Source of the DNA: Apium graveolens
Lineage: Eukaryota > Streptophyta > Magnoliopsida > Apiales > Apiaceae
Assembly: GCF_009905375.1 (NCBI RefSeq)
Contig: NC_133647.1
Location: 53,117,883-53,181,882 of the forward strand
Length of the DNA stretch: 64,000 nt
Direction: 5' to 3'
Part shown: positions 1-11,346 of the stretch, one piece after another
How positions within the stretch are numbered: the first letter of the stretch is position 1
Layout: each line of letters starts with the position of its first letter
Program-made: the position numbers and the translations under genes
Notes under the pieces: generated by a model
Databases searched by the model: none
Told to the model about the DNA's origin: nothing
Seen by the model: the letters and a program-made list of their open reading frames with translations, nothing else

Positions 1-3000
1 GATCTTCTTGCATATAGTGAGGTTGGGTACGCCTTAACTCAGCCTGAATTCTTTTCAAGTCAACAAGTTCTGAGGTTCTGGAGGACTGGCGTTTTTGATG
101 ATGGTGGTAACCGTGGAACTCCCAGTATTATTTTCCAAGTGGGTGATTCATCTTTTGTAGTCACTCCTGGTACAGTACGCAGGGCTTTACATCTTCTAGA
201 GGATTGTACTTTCTCAGTTCCAAAGGACTCAGCCCTTCGGGAGTTAATGGCTGAATTGGGATATGAAAAGAGTCTGACGAAACTTGGACAATTGAAACGG
301 GCTAATATCAGAAGAGAATGGAGTTTCTTCTTCGATTGCATCACCAAGGCCTTTGGCAACAAGTGTTCAAATTTTGATGCCATCCCAATTCTAAGTCAGC
401 ACATCGGGTATGCTATTATCCATCAAACTCATTTTGATTTTGCAACTGGAATAATTGGTTTTATTGGGGATAGGATGACAGAGGATCGAGATGTTGTTTA
501 TTTTGCTAGATTCTGTCAACTTATTTATACGTATTGTACTGCTGAACCCCAGTTAGTCAGCACTCAAACCCCACCTTTTAAGGTTGCAAAAAGGTACTTT
601 AACGACCTGATAAATGCTGACACAAAGAAATCAATGGTGAGACAATTACAGATTCCTCAGTCTGTGAAACAGATTCTGGTAAATGCTGATCCAGCTACTT
701 ACAAATCTGTTTACTCAAATGTTCAACCAACTCACCATAACCAAAATCCATCAACCTCAGTCCCTACCTCTCATTCTACTCAACCTACCCTCAGAACTTA
801 TCTCAAATCCTATCTCTCCACTTCACAGAATGCTCAACCTTCTTCTTCAGCACCTACTGTGAAGCCTACATCCTCTAAGCCAAAGAGAACAAAGACTGTT
901 CCTCAAACATCTCAGAAGAAGCGGAGGATTACTTTGAGAGATGAATCAGATTCTGAGGATCAGATTCCATCTTCAGAACCTATGATATATGAAGCTGAGA
1001 AGGCAACTTCTCAGAAGGATTCTGCAATTGGGGGTTCTAGGCTTCTCAAGAGGCTTAGACGTATGACGGTTCCTGCAACTCCCAAGGAATCCACATCAAC
1101 AAGGAAGTACAAGAAACAGAGGGCACAGAGGCCAGTTTCAGATGATGAGGAGGAAGCAGCTAAGGAAGGGGATCAGGAATCTCTGATCTCGCAAGACAAG
1201 GAATTTGCTCCAGTCACTTCTTCTCCGTCAACTCAATCTCAGGAACCTGTATCTGACAAGGCTAATTCACCTTCTATATCTCTTGTTGATCCAGGCACAA
1301 GTGCTGAAATTGATATTCAGAACTTGGTTGTGCCTGAAATACTTTTGTTAGAAGCTCCAACAACAAATAATCCTTCCACAACACCTGTTACTGATGCTGT
1401 TCAAACTCCTGAGTTATCACTATCACCTTCTCTGCATCAAGATGATGATCAGATTTTAGGTGAGCATCAGGATATGGCTGTTGATCAGAACTTAGTATCC
1501 GATCAGCAATTAGAGGATGTTGAAGCCTCCATTGCTACTCACACAGTTGTCTTATCAGAAGATATTGATTCTTTAAGTTCTGATGCTGCAAATGTTGGAG
1601 ATACTGGTGAAGCTGCTACAACTGTAGATGCTGATGCAGCAGGTCCTTCAGGACATACTCCTCCATTGACTCTTCCTAAGTCTGAACTGCTAAAGGAGTT
1701 TGTTATCAGGGATGCACCAGTACCTTGGAGTGAAACTCCTGCAGGTCAGGAGTGGACTAAGGAATGGAACTCAGTTTCATGTGTTCCAAATGCTTTACAT
1801 CTTGCTGAGCACTTGACTAAAGCTGATGAAATGTTAAATTCTGATGATTTTAAAACCCAGCTTAGAGTCACTGCATTGAGTACTAAACATCTACAAGGTC
1901 TTCATTCCAATACTCATGCAGAGCTACACAAGATTCAGGAGAACTTTATTAAACAGGAACAAGTTTGGAAACTTGATAAGAAAAAGTTCTTCCAACCTAC
2001 CATTGACAGGGTTGCTTATATTGAGAAAACTCAAGAGAAGCAACAAGCTCAGATTGATCAAATTCTGACAAATCAAGCTTCTCAGCAATCGAAACTTACT
2101 GAAATCCAGACCTCAGTGGAACTACTTATCTCTCTTTTATTACCTGCTGATGCCAAAAAGGGGGAGAAGGTAATTAAGTCCAAATGCAAAACCAACAAGT
2201 CACTGCAAGGAAAGGATGATGGAAAAGATGACCAAGGAAACTCTGGAATGGGTAGTGGTCATAGTCAAGGTAGAAGGTTTACATCAAGACAAGCTAGTCA
2301 CAGAACAAGTTCTGATACTGGGAAAAGAATAAGTTCTGCTGCTGGTAAAAGGATAAGTTCTGATGAACTTCTAGATCTTGATGAGGAAATGTCAAGACAG
2401 TTATTTCTTCAAGAAAATCCAGGGATGGACTTGGAAAGTTTAAAGGAAGAAGAAGCCAGACTTAAATCAGAGAAAGTCACATCTAAATCTGAAGCTTCTG
2501 GTAAAAAGTTACTTCCAAAACCTAAAGGCATTGTGATCAAAGAAAGGATACATACTGAAGAAACTTTGGCTAGATCACAACCACAGATAGATCCAAGATC
2601 CAAGGGTAAAGAAAAGGTTGGTGAACCTATCAAGCCTTATGTACCTCCTGAGGAAGAAGAAATTACTGATGGAAAAGATAATCTTGCTCTGACTTCAAGA
2701 AAAGTTCTTAAAACAACCTCTGACATGGCTCAAGTTGTTCAGAGTCAAGAAATTGTAAGTTCTGATATTCAGAAGAAGCAAGTAACCTCTGACAGTGCTC
2801 AAGTTAACTTGATATCAGAAAATAAATCTAAAACACTCCTACCAGGATTCACTAAAGCAAAACAGACTCAATCTTTGAAGACTACTTCAAGTGGTTTTGA
2901 AGCAAGAGTAGTTACTGGAAAGGAAGCTAGAGATAAAACTGGATTGGGAAGTGCTGATGAAAGAAGAGTACACAACACTACTGATGATCCAACTTCCTTG

Positions 3001-3603
3001 TGTGAACCAGGTATTGGAGCAACTCCTGAAAGATTGAATCAACTAGAATCTGTACAGATGGTTTACCATACCTACTTGAAAGAATACATCATGTTGTATT
3101 TCATGACAGATGGTAGGGTTTATCATATAAGACAAAATGCCATTCCGTTGAAGTATTTTGAAGAATTGGAGCATGTATTGTTCTTACTTCAAGTGGATGA
3201 CAGAATAACAGAGACTGCTGCAAACTACTTAAAGGAACAGATTCAGAGACAGAAAAGACTTTATTCTGTTAAGTCTGACAGCAGATATGTTCCAAAGTAC
3301 AGAAATCACAATGGTGATATTGTTGATATGAAGCCTAATACTGCACAGATCAGAACATATCTTGGTATTAAGGGGCTTGAATTCAATCTAGAGTCTAATA
3401 AAGCTTATGTCATAAGACTAGATCGGGAGTTGAGAAAAGCAAAGATTAATGATCTCAGAGCTGCAATATTTCAAACTGGTGAAGATACTGCAGAGCTTAA
3501 AGATGTCAAACGGAGAATGATTGATGAACTCAGATATGCTGAGAAATGTTTGTTGAAGAATTATCTCAGAACAACTCCTGACATCAGAGAGATCAGAAAA
3601 TGA
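1..3603 (+). CDS. Sirevirus 3' accessory protein (env-like position), 5' partial but uninterrupted
   Basis: The frame is open from base 1 to the TGA at 3601-3603, 1200 codons. Compared with the second copy it lacks only about 36 N-terminal codons, which lie off-window. The first 200 codons form a globular alpha-helical region, rich in aromatic residues, of the type common in accessory ORFs of plant retrotransposons. Codons 230-560 are a Ser/Thr/Pro/Gln-rich, acidic low-complexity stretch. Around 610-720 is a Gln-rich predicted coiled coil. A Lys/Ser-rich linker follows, and the last 190 codons form a second conserved charged region. I see no signal peptide, membrane segment or cleavage site, so I do not call it an envelope protein although it sits where Sireviruses carry env-like ORFs. 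The function is unknown. It is strikingly intact for an element in this degenerate neighbourhood. Confidence 0.85.
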   Translation, partial: DLLAYSEVGYALTQPEFFSSQQVLRFWRTGVFDDGGNRGTPSIIFQVGDSSFVVTPGTVRRALHLLEDCTFSVPKDSALRELMAELGYEKSLTKLGQLKRANIRREWSFFFDCITKAFGNKCSNFDAIPILSQHIGYAIIHQTHFDFATGIIGFIGDRMTEDRDVVYFARFCQLIYTYCTAEPQLVSTQTPPFKVAKRYFNDLINADTKKSMVRQLQIPQSVKQILVNADPATYKSVYSNVQPTHHNQNPSTSVPTSHSTQPTLRTYLKSYLSTSQNAQPSSSAPTVKPTSSKPKRTKTVPQTSQKKRRITLRDESDSEDQIPSSEPMIYEAEKATSQKDSAIGGSRLLKRLRRMTVPATPKESTSTRKYKKQRAQRPVSDDEEEAAKEGDQESLISQDKEFAPVTSSPSTQSQEPVSDKANSPSISLVDPGTSAEIDIQNLVVPEILLLEAPTTNNPSTTPVTDAVQTPELSLSPSLHQDDDQILGEHQDMAVDQNLVSDQQLEDVEASIATHTVVLSEDIDSLSSDAANVGDTGEAATTVDADAAGPSGHTPPLTLPKSELLKEFVIRDAPVPWSETPAGQEWTKEWNSVSCVPNALHLAEHLTKADEMLNSDDFKTQLRVTALSTKHLQGLHSNTHAELHKIQENFIKQEQVWKLDKKKFFQPTIDRVAYIEKTQEKQQAQIDQILTNQASQQSKLTEIQTSVELLISLLLPADAKKGEKVIKSKCKTNKSLQGKDDGKDDQGNSGMGSGHSQGRRFTSRQASHRTSSDTGKRISSAAGKRISSDELLDLDEEMSRQLFLQENPGMDLESLKEEEARLKSEKVTSKSEASGKKLLPKPKGIVIKERIHTEETLARSQPQIDPRSKGKEKVGEPIKPYVPPEEEEITDGKDNLALTSRKVLKTTSDMAQVVQSQEIVSSDIQKKQVTSDSAQVNLISENKSKTLLPGFTKAKQTQSLKTTSSGFEARVVTGKEARDKTGLGSADERRVHNTTDDPTSLCEPGIGATPERLNQLESVQMVYHTYLKEYIMLYFMTDGRVYHIRQNAIPLKYFEELEHVLFLLQVDDRITETAANYLKEQIQRQKRLYSVKSDSRYVPKYRNHNGDIVDMKPNTAQIRTYLGIKGLEFNLESNKAYVIRLDRELRKAKINDLRAAIFQTGEDTAELKDVKRRMIDELRYAEKCLLKNYLRTTPDIREIRK

Positions 3604-3810
3604 TGAAGCCAAGTCGAAGATCTACAACTGCTTAAATTCTGATATTTATACAGATTGAAGTTGTTATCAGAAGTTGAATTGGTAAAAACTTTAAGGACTG
3701 TAAGTTGTAGTTATCTTGTCTATTTCTCATGCATTTGTACTTAATGTTTTTGACATCATCAAATATCTGTTAAACTTGTATATTTTGTTAATTTACAAGT
3801 TGGGGGAGAT
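3604..3810 (+). other. 3' untranslated segment and polypurine tract
   Basis: This short non-coding stretch lies between the accessory ORF and the LTR. It ends in the purine-rich tract agttgggggaga (about 3798-3809) directly before TGTTAG. It is the expected plus-strand priming site, and the same tract precedes the 3' LTR of the complete copy at 62219-62232. Confidence 0.8.
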
Positions 3811-4409
3811 TGTTAGATATATTTGATAATGTCATGGCTAATATGTTTTATGTTTAGATTTCAGATCTTATTTGAACAGAACAAATCAGTACTTAACTGA
3901 TCAGTACTTATACTGGAAGTCAGAACTTAAGGGATATCAGTACTTATGTTATCAGGAGATAGATATCAGAACTTAAGTGCTGAAGGACGATCAGATAAGG
4001 ACAGTAGCTGATTAAAGTTAAGAAGATCAAGATAAACATAAGAAGAGATATGCATGAAGAAGGAATTCCGTGAAGAATGGAATACTTGGAATAGAAGATA
4101 TCTGATTGATATATTTTAGGAAGCAGAATTATATTCCATATCAATTAGCGAATATCTTGTAACTGTGTAGTACATAAACACAGACATAGGGTTTACACTA
4201 AAAGTGTTATTATTATCGAGAATATTATTTAATATAACTCTAGCAGCTCTCGTGATATTTTGTTCATCACTGAGAGATAACAGTTCCAGATTGTAACAGA
4301 GTTTATTGTTTAAATAAAGTTTGTTTTCTGTTACATAAGTTCTTGAAGTTTGATTTGATTGTGATAAACACTGTATTCACCCCCTCTACAGTGAAAGTGT
4401 GACCTAACA
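3811..4409 (+). repeat. Sirevirus 3' LTR (599 bp)
   Basis: It begins TGTTAGATAT and ends CCTAACA. It aligns along its whole length with the LTRs at 49656-50272 and 62233-62847 but is clearly more diverged from them than they are from each other. Near the 3' end is the pyrimidine block ATTCACCCCCTCTA. The 5' half is rich in direct repeats of the words ATCAGTACTTA and ATCAGAACTTA. Confidence 0.92.
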
Positions 4410-4729
4410 AGTTTCCTCAAATCAACACAATTTATTATTGACCATAATTGTAATCAAAACATTCATCAAAGGATAAAGTTCAAAAATATGAAGTAAAGAT
4501 TAACAAATTACAATTAGAACATTCACAGTCACATAATATGAGAGAAATAGAGACTAAATCTTGCAATTAAAGGAAATTTCATTAATCTAACAAACGAGTA
4601 CATTTCATGAAATTTATAGATTACATGCAAAAATTACAAGAGAGTCCTAGTCTAAGAATCTTAACATCAACAGCCTTAGTCTAAGAAGTCTGACAAAGCT
4701 GATGGTGGAGAGATACGGATGAATGACAT

Positions 4730-4969
4730 TTAATTCTCCTTCCTACTTTCAACAAAGAGAACAGCAAGACGAATGATTTTCTCCTGCTGTTTAAGAATAC
4801 GGAGATGAACTTCTCTTTAGAAAGACAACAAATCATTTTTAATGTTGTCTGGAAGTTGAATCCAGATGTCGAAAGGAATATTGTTGATAGGATATGAAGT
4901 CGGAATTCTATTTCGAAAAATGGTCACAGTGTATGTGCCATAGCAGCAAAACCAACTAAAATGTGCCAT
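4730..4969 (-). pseudogene. small Sirevirus ORF between pol and accessory ORF (copy 1)
   Basis: ATG at 4967-4969 opens a frame that ends at TAA 4730-4732, 79 codons, with one in-frame TAA at 4817-4819 (codon 51). The translated C-terminal half matches the corresponding place in the complete element (57512-57697). Both contain an Ile-Pro then Ile-Trp pattern, a Leu-rich stretch, and the motif Gln-Glu-(Lys/Arg)-Ile-Ile-Arg-Leu-Ala followed by Leu-Phe-Val-Glu and Arg-Lys. Similarity at the protein level between two diverged copies suggests the frame was once selected. I do not recognise the product; it is small, helical and basic near its end. An AT-rich TATA-like stretch lies upstream on the minus strand. 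Confidence 0.5.
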
Positions 4970-6409
4970 TGTTTGAGAGAAATGAAAAGATGTGATTTTA
5001 CTGAAGGATGATCAGTCATTTAAATAGACAATGGAATACCAAGGGACGCCATGAATGTTTAACGATTAAGAGTAAAAAAAATGATGCCTCGTCTCCCTAG
5101 ACCGATGTGTAATAATAACAGTCAGTAAAAGTTAAAGCAGGAGTTAATGGGCACGAGAAATAAACAATAATTACTGTGTGCATGCAGTTTTTCAGGACAA
5201 ACACATTTACCACTAACCCATAATGATTATGACTGTTTTTATCTTACCCAAATATATTCTGATTTATATATGATTGTTTCAATTTTTACCACAAATAAGT
5301 CAAGTAAAGAATAATGCCACGTAAGCATCAAAGATTCCATCAGGATTTAATATCAGAACTTAACTTATATCAGAGTTTAACAGTCATCAGAATATGGCTT
5401 CTGAACTCAAAAAGTGAATATCTTTTTCTGTGATTCTTCATACAAATACTAACTTGTTTCCTTCAGAGTTTAATCATCAGAACTTCCATCAGAACTTGTC
5501 CTCAGAATTTATGCAAATGACACTTAACTGTTTGTCAAAAACAACTTAATCACCACAGTAATTTTCATCATTCATATGGAGTGAAAGTGTGTGCATTCAG
5601 CAGAATATCAGATAAAGATTAAAGTCTGATAAACTTCAGTACATCTTAGAAATAAGGCATAACTAAGAAAAGTGCTTAAAATCTGTCATCAATCAGGAAG
5701 TCTACTATAGAACAAATTTATGCATGAATCCACCTCAATTGTTTATGCTCATTTTATGCATCTTTTGAAATTCCTTTTTACAGTGGCTTCTCAGTATAAG
5801 TGAGTCACGACTGCTTATCAGAATTTATGCTGTTGTCAGAGTATTTCTCTAGTAATCAGAGAATGTGAAAAGTCACCAAGAAAATTTATTTACTTTTCTA
5901 ATGCATATTACTTAATACCAGCAATGCACTTGGGTCTTCCCTTCCACATATTTAATCTAGGTCTCAAAGGAGTACCTGACTTTTATTTCATTTTCTTTTC
6001 TTTTCTTTTGATAAGTGAGGCTTATCAGCATTTAGTTCATCCTTAAGATTTACTGACATCAGAATCTAACAGATAAGAAGCAAGAATCTAGTTTGTGACT
6101 TAGTAATAAGATACACAAAGTAAACTTGACTAAGCTCAAAATCAGAATTTGCTTGTGTTAATGAGTTTCCACATAAACAACTAATTCAAACATGGGATTT
6201 CTAGTATGTTAAAGACTACTAGGTCAGCATCTAACACAGTTATCCTCATTGGATTGAATAGTCACAGAACATTCAAAACACTATCAGAGTTTAAAGATCC
6301 ACATCAGATAACAATCAGTATTTAATGAATTTCAATTAAAGAACAGATTTCATGAAGATAAGACAATCTATAAACACTGATCATAAAGTCTGATGCATGA
6401 GAACAAAAA
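4970..6409 (-). other. non-coding spacer downstream of Sirevirus pol
   Basis: No convincing coding frame is present. The stretch aligns in reverse complement with 55993-57422 of the complete element, so it is a structural part of this family, not host DNA. It contains a shared block with the word gtctagggagacgagg (reverse complement near 5085-5101) just upstream of the small ORF, and many copies of the ATCAGAACTT word. Confidence 0.65.
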
Positions 6410-8938
6410 CTAAGCAGATTTAGAGAAAGAACCTGAAATCATTCCAAGTTCATTTACCAGTCTTGTAAAAGTAGCTTCACATAGTGGTTTTGTGAAGATA
6501 TCTGTTAGTTGTTGATCTGTTGGAACAAAATGCAATTCCACTGTACCTTCCATCACATGTTCCCTTATGAAATGGTACCTAATGTTGATGTGCTTTGTCA
6601 TTGAGTGTTGAACTGGATTACCTGTCATAGAAATAGCACTTTGATTATCACAGTAAATAGGGATTTTATAAAATTCTAACCCATAATCCAGTAACTAATT
6701 CTTCATTCAAAGAATCTGTGCATAACAGCTTCCTGCATCAATATACTCTGCTTCTGCAGTTGATATGGAAATTGACTTCTGTTTCTTGCTAAACCAAGAA
6801 ACCAATCTGCCTCCAAGAAATTGGCAGCATCCACTAGTGTTTTTCCTGTCTATTTTGCATCCTGCAAAATCTGCATCTGAGTAACCTATTAGCTTAAAAT
6901 CTGATTCTCTAGGATACCACAATCCCAGATCAGCTGTACCCTTAGGGTACTTAAAAATTCTTTTCACAACTATTAAGTGAAGTTCTCTTGGATCAGCCTG
7001 AAATCTTGCACAAATACAGGTAGCATACATGATATCAGGTCTACTTGCAGTTAAATAGAGTAAAGAGCCAATCATACCTCTGTAGTTAGTAATATCTAAT
7101 GATGAACCAGTATATTTATCTAACTTGGTTGCAGTGGCCATGGGAGTGGATGTTGTTGAACTATCTTACATTCCAAACTTCTTCTGGTAAATTTCTGGTG
7201 TACTTGGATTGACAGATAAAAGTACCTTCTTCACTTTGCTTGACTTGAAGTCCCAGAAAATAGCTGAGTTCTCCCATCATACTCATTTGATATCTTGACT
7301 GCGAAGCTTTGCAAACCTCTCACAGAGCTTCAGAATTTGACTTGGATCCTTCAGGATTTGAAGTATCAGAGCTTCCAGAATTATCAGAATTTGGCTTATC
7401 AGAACTAGATGAATCAGATCTTGAAGAGCCAGTCACAGGTTCTGATGCTTCTTGAGAGTCTTGAGATGTGGTAGTATCTTCAGCTTGCTCCCCCTGGACA
7501 GGTGCATTATCCTTTGGAGTTGTTACCACAGATTCAATGATATCAGTACTTACAAGTTCAGAGTTTAAGTCATCAGAATTTATAAAATCAGAATTTAAGT
7601 CTTCATTTTCACATCTCAGCTGATCGTGATCATTGAAATCTTCAAGTCCAATAATCTTCTTATCATCAAAAGATACATTGATAGATTCCATGACAACCTT
7701 GTTCTTAAATTGTAGACTCTGAAGGCTTTTGTGAAAAGTGGATATCCAACAAAAATTTCTTCATCAGCTTTTAGATCAAATTTTGACAGCTGTTCAGGAT
7801 GAGTCTTAAGAACAAAACACTTACATTCAAATACATGAAAGTATTTCAGATTTGGCTTCTTTTTTTTCACCATCTCATATGGTGTTTTTTCTTGCTTATT
7901 TATGAGTGTTAAATTCTGTGTAAAACAAGCAGTCTGCACAGCTTTAGCCCAAAAGTAGGTTGGCAGCTTTGCTTCATCAAGCATAATTCGTGCAGCTTCA
8001 ATGAGAGTCCTGTTCTTTCTTTCTACAACTCCATTTTGTTGTGGAGTTCCAGGTGCAGAAAATTACTGTTTCATTCCATGCTCTTTGCAGAACTCTTCCA
8101 TGATTGAATTCTTGAACTCAGTGCCATTATCACTTCTTATAATTTTAACAGAATCTTTGACCAACTTATCTAGCTGTCTGACATGATCAGTTAGAGTAAA
8201 TGCAGTTTCATTCTTCTTGTGCAAAAAGTACACCCAAGTGTACCTTGTGAACTCATCCACTATAACCATAGCATATTTCTTCTTTGCAATAGACATGACA
8301 TTGACTGGACCAAATAGATCAACATGCAGAAGGTGATAAGGCTCAAGAATTGATGACTCAGTTTTGCTCTTGAAAGAGGATTTTCTTTGTTTTGCCTTTT
8401 GACAAGAATCACAAAGGCCATTAGGAGCAAATACTGATTTTGGCAATCCTCTCACAAGATCTTTCTTTACAAGCTCATTTATGTTGTTGAAATTTAAATG
8501 AGAGAGTCTTTTGTGCAAATTCCAGCTTTCTTCAATTGATGCTCTACTCAACAGACAGATTGTAGAACCATCAGAACTTGTTGAAAGTCTGGCTTCATAA
8601 ATGTTACCATGCCTGTAACCTTTCAGAACCACTTTTCCTGTAGAATTGCTTACAACTTCATAGTGTTCTTCAAAGAAATCCACATGACAACCTCTGTCAC
8701 AGATTTGACTCACACTCAGCAGATTGTGTTTAAGTCCTGAGACAAGAGCTACTGATTCAATGATGACATTCCCAAGATTAATATTGCCATATCCCAGAGT
8801 TTTTCTCATATTGCCATCTCCATAAGAAACTCCTGGGCCAGCTTTCTCCACAAAGTCTGAGATTAGGGCTTTATTTCCAGTCATATGTCCTGAACATCCA
8901 CTATCTAGTACTAGGATGTTTTTTCGGTTTCCCTGCAA
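6410..8938 (-). pseudogene. Sirevirus pol, degenerate, reverse transcriptase core deleted
   Basis: Read leftwards from 8938, the aspartic protease motif Asp-Ser-Gly-Cys-Ser-Gly-His is present. The integrase zinc-binding region and the first two catalytic Asp residues (His-Val-Asp-Leu-Phe-Gly; Ser-Asp-Asn-Gly-Thr) follow. A stop at 8063-8065 falls just before the Glu-containing part. The integrase C terminus runs on to about 7616 and a frame change near 7700 leads into the acidic Ser/Asp-rich linker ending near 7320. The sequence then jumps directly to the end of the reverse transcriptase, so about 0.8 kb including the Tyr-Val-Asp-Asp active site is absent compared with 54280-55075. RNase H fragments at 6707-7141 and 6410-6628 keep the Asp, Glu and Cys-Asp-Asn motifs, but the joining frame is broken. 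Confidence 0.85.
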
Positions 8939-8950
8939 TCACAAAGACCA

Positions 8951-11293
8951 CTAATGGTTAGTTTTAAGGACCCATACTTGCTTGGATCCTTTGGCCTTTT
9001 TAAGTTTGTTAGCATTTGCAGTGAATTTAATATCATAGTATATGCTAACATGCTGTTTATTAGAACTTATATCAGACTTTGCAACAGAATTTACACTAGA
9101 AGGAATTAAAGCAACTTTCTTCAAAGAAGGTTTTATTTGATAATAATCATAGTACAAACTATGATATTCCTTACAAGTATAAATGGAATGCCATAAACTA
9201 CCACAATGAAAACAAGGATTTTGTGGCTTAAACCTAACAGACTGACTCTTAACTCCTGACTTAGGAGGTAAATAATTTATATTCTTATTCTTCCTGCAAA
9301 AAGAAGCAAGATGGTTAGAGTTTCCACAGTTATAACATTTCTTTCTAGGAGCATTAAGAACAGACATATAATTATTTCTTTTATTCACATCTTCCTTTCC
9401 ATTCCTATTTTTCCTAGCTGCTTTAACCTTGTTGACATTCCTTATTTCTTTTAGCTTATGCTTAAGCTGCTTCTTTGTAATTAAACCTATATTGACTTCA
9501 GTTGGTTTATCCTGTTCTAATTTGTCAGAAGTTGACTTCTCCTTAACTTCTGTCACAGACTCTTTCATCTTTTCAGAATCAGACTTTATAGTTTTAGCTA
9601 CAAACTTAACAGAATTTACCTTTGGCTTAACAGTTTATTTAACAACAATTGGCTCAATTTGTTCAGTTCCTTTTTCACTTTTATCATCTCCATAACCTAA
9701 GCCCTCTTTCCAGTTTCCACTACTTAATAAATTCTGAGTTGTTTTGCCAGAGTTAGTCCAAGTCCTGATAATATCTTTTTCTTTTTCAAACTCAGTTTTG
9801 AGATATTTATTCAATTTTAGCAATTCATCTCTAACATAAAAAGTATCATCTCTTTCTTTCTGAGTTTGATGGAACATAACTAACTCTTTTTCTAAATAAT
9901 CATTCCTTTTCTTAAAAGCAAGATTTTCAGAAGTTAATCTTTCACATGTTAGAGTTTGATCTCTATAGCTAATAAACATGGTTTTAAGATATAATCTCAA
10001 CTCAGTAATATCATCAGTATGAAAAACATATGTTGTTTGAGGTACCTTTAATTCAGCAGTTTCAGGGCTGCCATCAGCATTTGCCTTTAAAGCATGATTC
10101 ACCTCATCTTCAGAATCTGAAGAGTCTGTCCAGCTTTTCTTCTTTGTGACAAATGCCTTGCCTTTGTTACTCTTTCCTTTCTTGCAGTCAGGAGATATGT
10201 GGCCTCTTTCACTACAATTATAGCATTTGACATTTGAGTTATCTTCTCTGTCAGACTTTACACTTTTGCCTTCATAATTTCTGAACCCTTTCTTATCAGT
10301 ACTTCCACCTTTCTTGAAAAACTTCTTTCCCCTTCTGAATTTCCTGCAGGCTATCTTTGTGATACCCTTCACCATAAGAGCACACAATTTCATCATCTCT
10401 TCATCAACATCTATTTCAGGTAAACTTTTAGTTTCTGAATCATCATCATCAGAACTTGATGATTATGAATCAAACTTTGTGATAGGAGCTTTTCCTTGGC
10501 CTTTCTTTGAGACAGCCACTTTGGGGAATTCCTCCTCAACCTTAAGAGCAACTGTCCTTGACTTTCTCCCATATCTCTTGCTTCTTTGATCCATCTCAAG
10601 TTCATAAGTCTTGAGCATACCATAAATTTCATCAAGAGCAGTTTCATCAAGAGCATAGTTGTCTCTTATAGTAGTTGCCTTCAAATCCCAACTTTCAGGA
10701 AGAGCTAAAAGAAATTTTAGATTTGAATCTTCAAGATCACATTCCTTGTCCACCAGTGACATATCATTCAAGAGTTTGACAAACCTGTCATATAAGTCAG
10801 TTAATGACTCATCACTTTTTGAGTTAAAGTGCTCATACTCTTGAGTGAGTATAGTTCTCCTGTTCTTCTTGATTGCATCAGTTCCCTGGCATCTTGTCTC
10901 CAAAGCATCTCATATCTCCTTTGCAGTCTTGCAATGAATTACCCTGTTTGACATGACATTATCAATGGCACTATGCAGCAAATACCTTACTTTTGCATCA
11001 ATTGATGAGATATCTTCAGCTGTATACTCACTTTTCTCCTTTGGTATGGTCTTTGCTGGCTGATCTGCAACTACAACAGAGAGCTTGGTTGGCTTATGTG
11101 GCCCTTCATTAATTCTGTCAAGGTATTCTGGATCTGTAGCTTCCAGAAACATAGCCATCTTCACTTTCCATATGGGGTACTCAGAAGGTCTCAGTATGGG
11201 AACCCTAATAGTCTCATAACGACTGTGAATTTGAGTGTTTTTAGTTTCTTCAGTTTTGGTGGGCTTGGTTGGATTTTCTGCTTCTTCAGACAT
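8951..11293 (-). pseudogene. Sirevirus gag, degenerate
   Basis: The start ATG is at 11291-11293. Comparison with the gag at 50329-52665 shows the same order: N-terminal helical capsid-like region, Lys/Ser-rich linker, first zinc knuckle (Cys-X2-Cys-X4-His-X4-Cys, near 10200-10240), a coiled-coil segment, then two more knuckles near 9300-9340 and 9180-9220. The third knuckle is complete here, whereas it carries a stop in the other copy. Nonsense codons occur at 10910-10912 (a Trp codon changed) and 10463-10465, and frame changes at about 9635 and 10400. Gag ends in TAG 8951-8953, in frame with pol. A spliced or otherwise expressed product is unlikely from this copy. Confidence 0.85.
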
Positions 11294-11332
11294 GATTGTT
11301 TAGATCTTTACTATATGTGTGTTAACAGATAA

Positions 11333-11344
11333 GCTCTGATGCCA
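11333..11344 (-). other. primer-binding site of the minus-strand Sirevirus
   Basis: On the minus strand this reads TGGCATCAGAGC, two bases inside the 5' LTR. It is one base different from the TGGTATCAGAGC site of the other elements here, which is complementary to the 3' end of initiator methionine tRNA. Confidence 0.8.
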
Positions 11345-11346
11345 AT

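Larger units (their letters stand above)
1..4409 (+). mobile_element. Sirevirus-type Copia LTR retrotransposon, 3' part only
   Basis: This is the right-hand end of an element whose 5' LTR, gag and pol lie beyond the left edge. It holds the 3' accessory ORF, a purine tract and the 3' LTR. The same order is seen in the complete relative at 49656-62847, which fixes the family. It ends in CA at 4409 and is followed by agttt, which should be the 5-bp target-site duplication. The DNA to the right (4410 on) belongs to a minus-strand element of the same family, cut off just after its small 3' ORF, so this copy most likely inserted into that one. Confidence 0.85.

Noticed and set aside
1..3603. Reading the accessory protein as a retroviral envelope
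   Set aside because: Position after pol is env-like, but there is no signal peptide, transmembrane segment or furin-type site that I can see.
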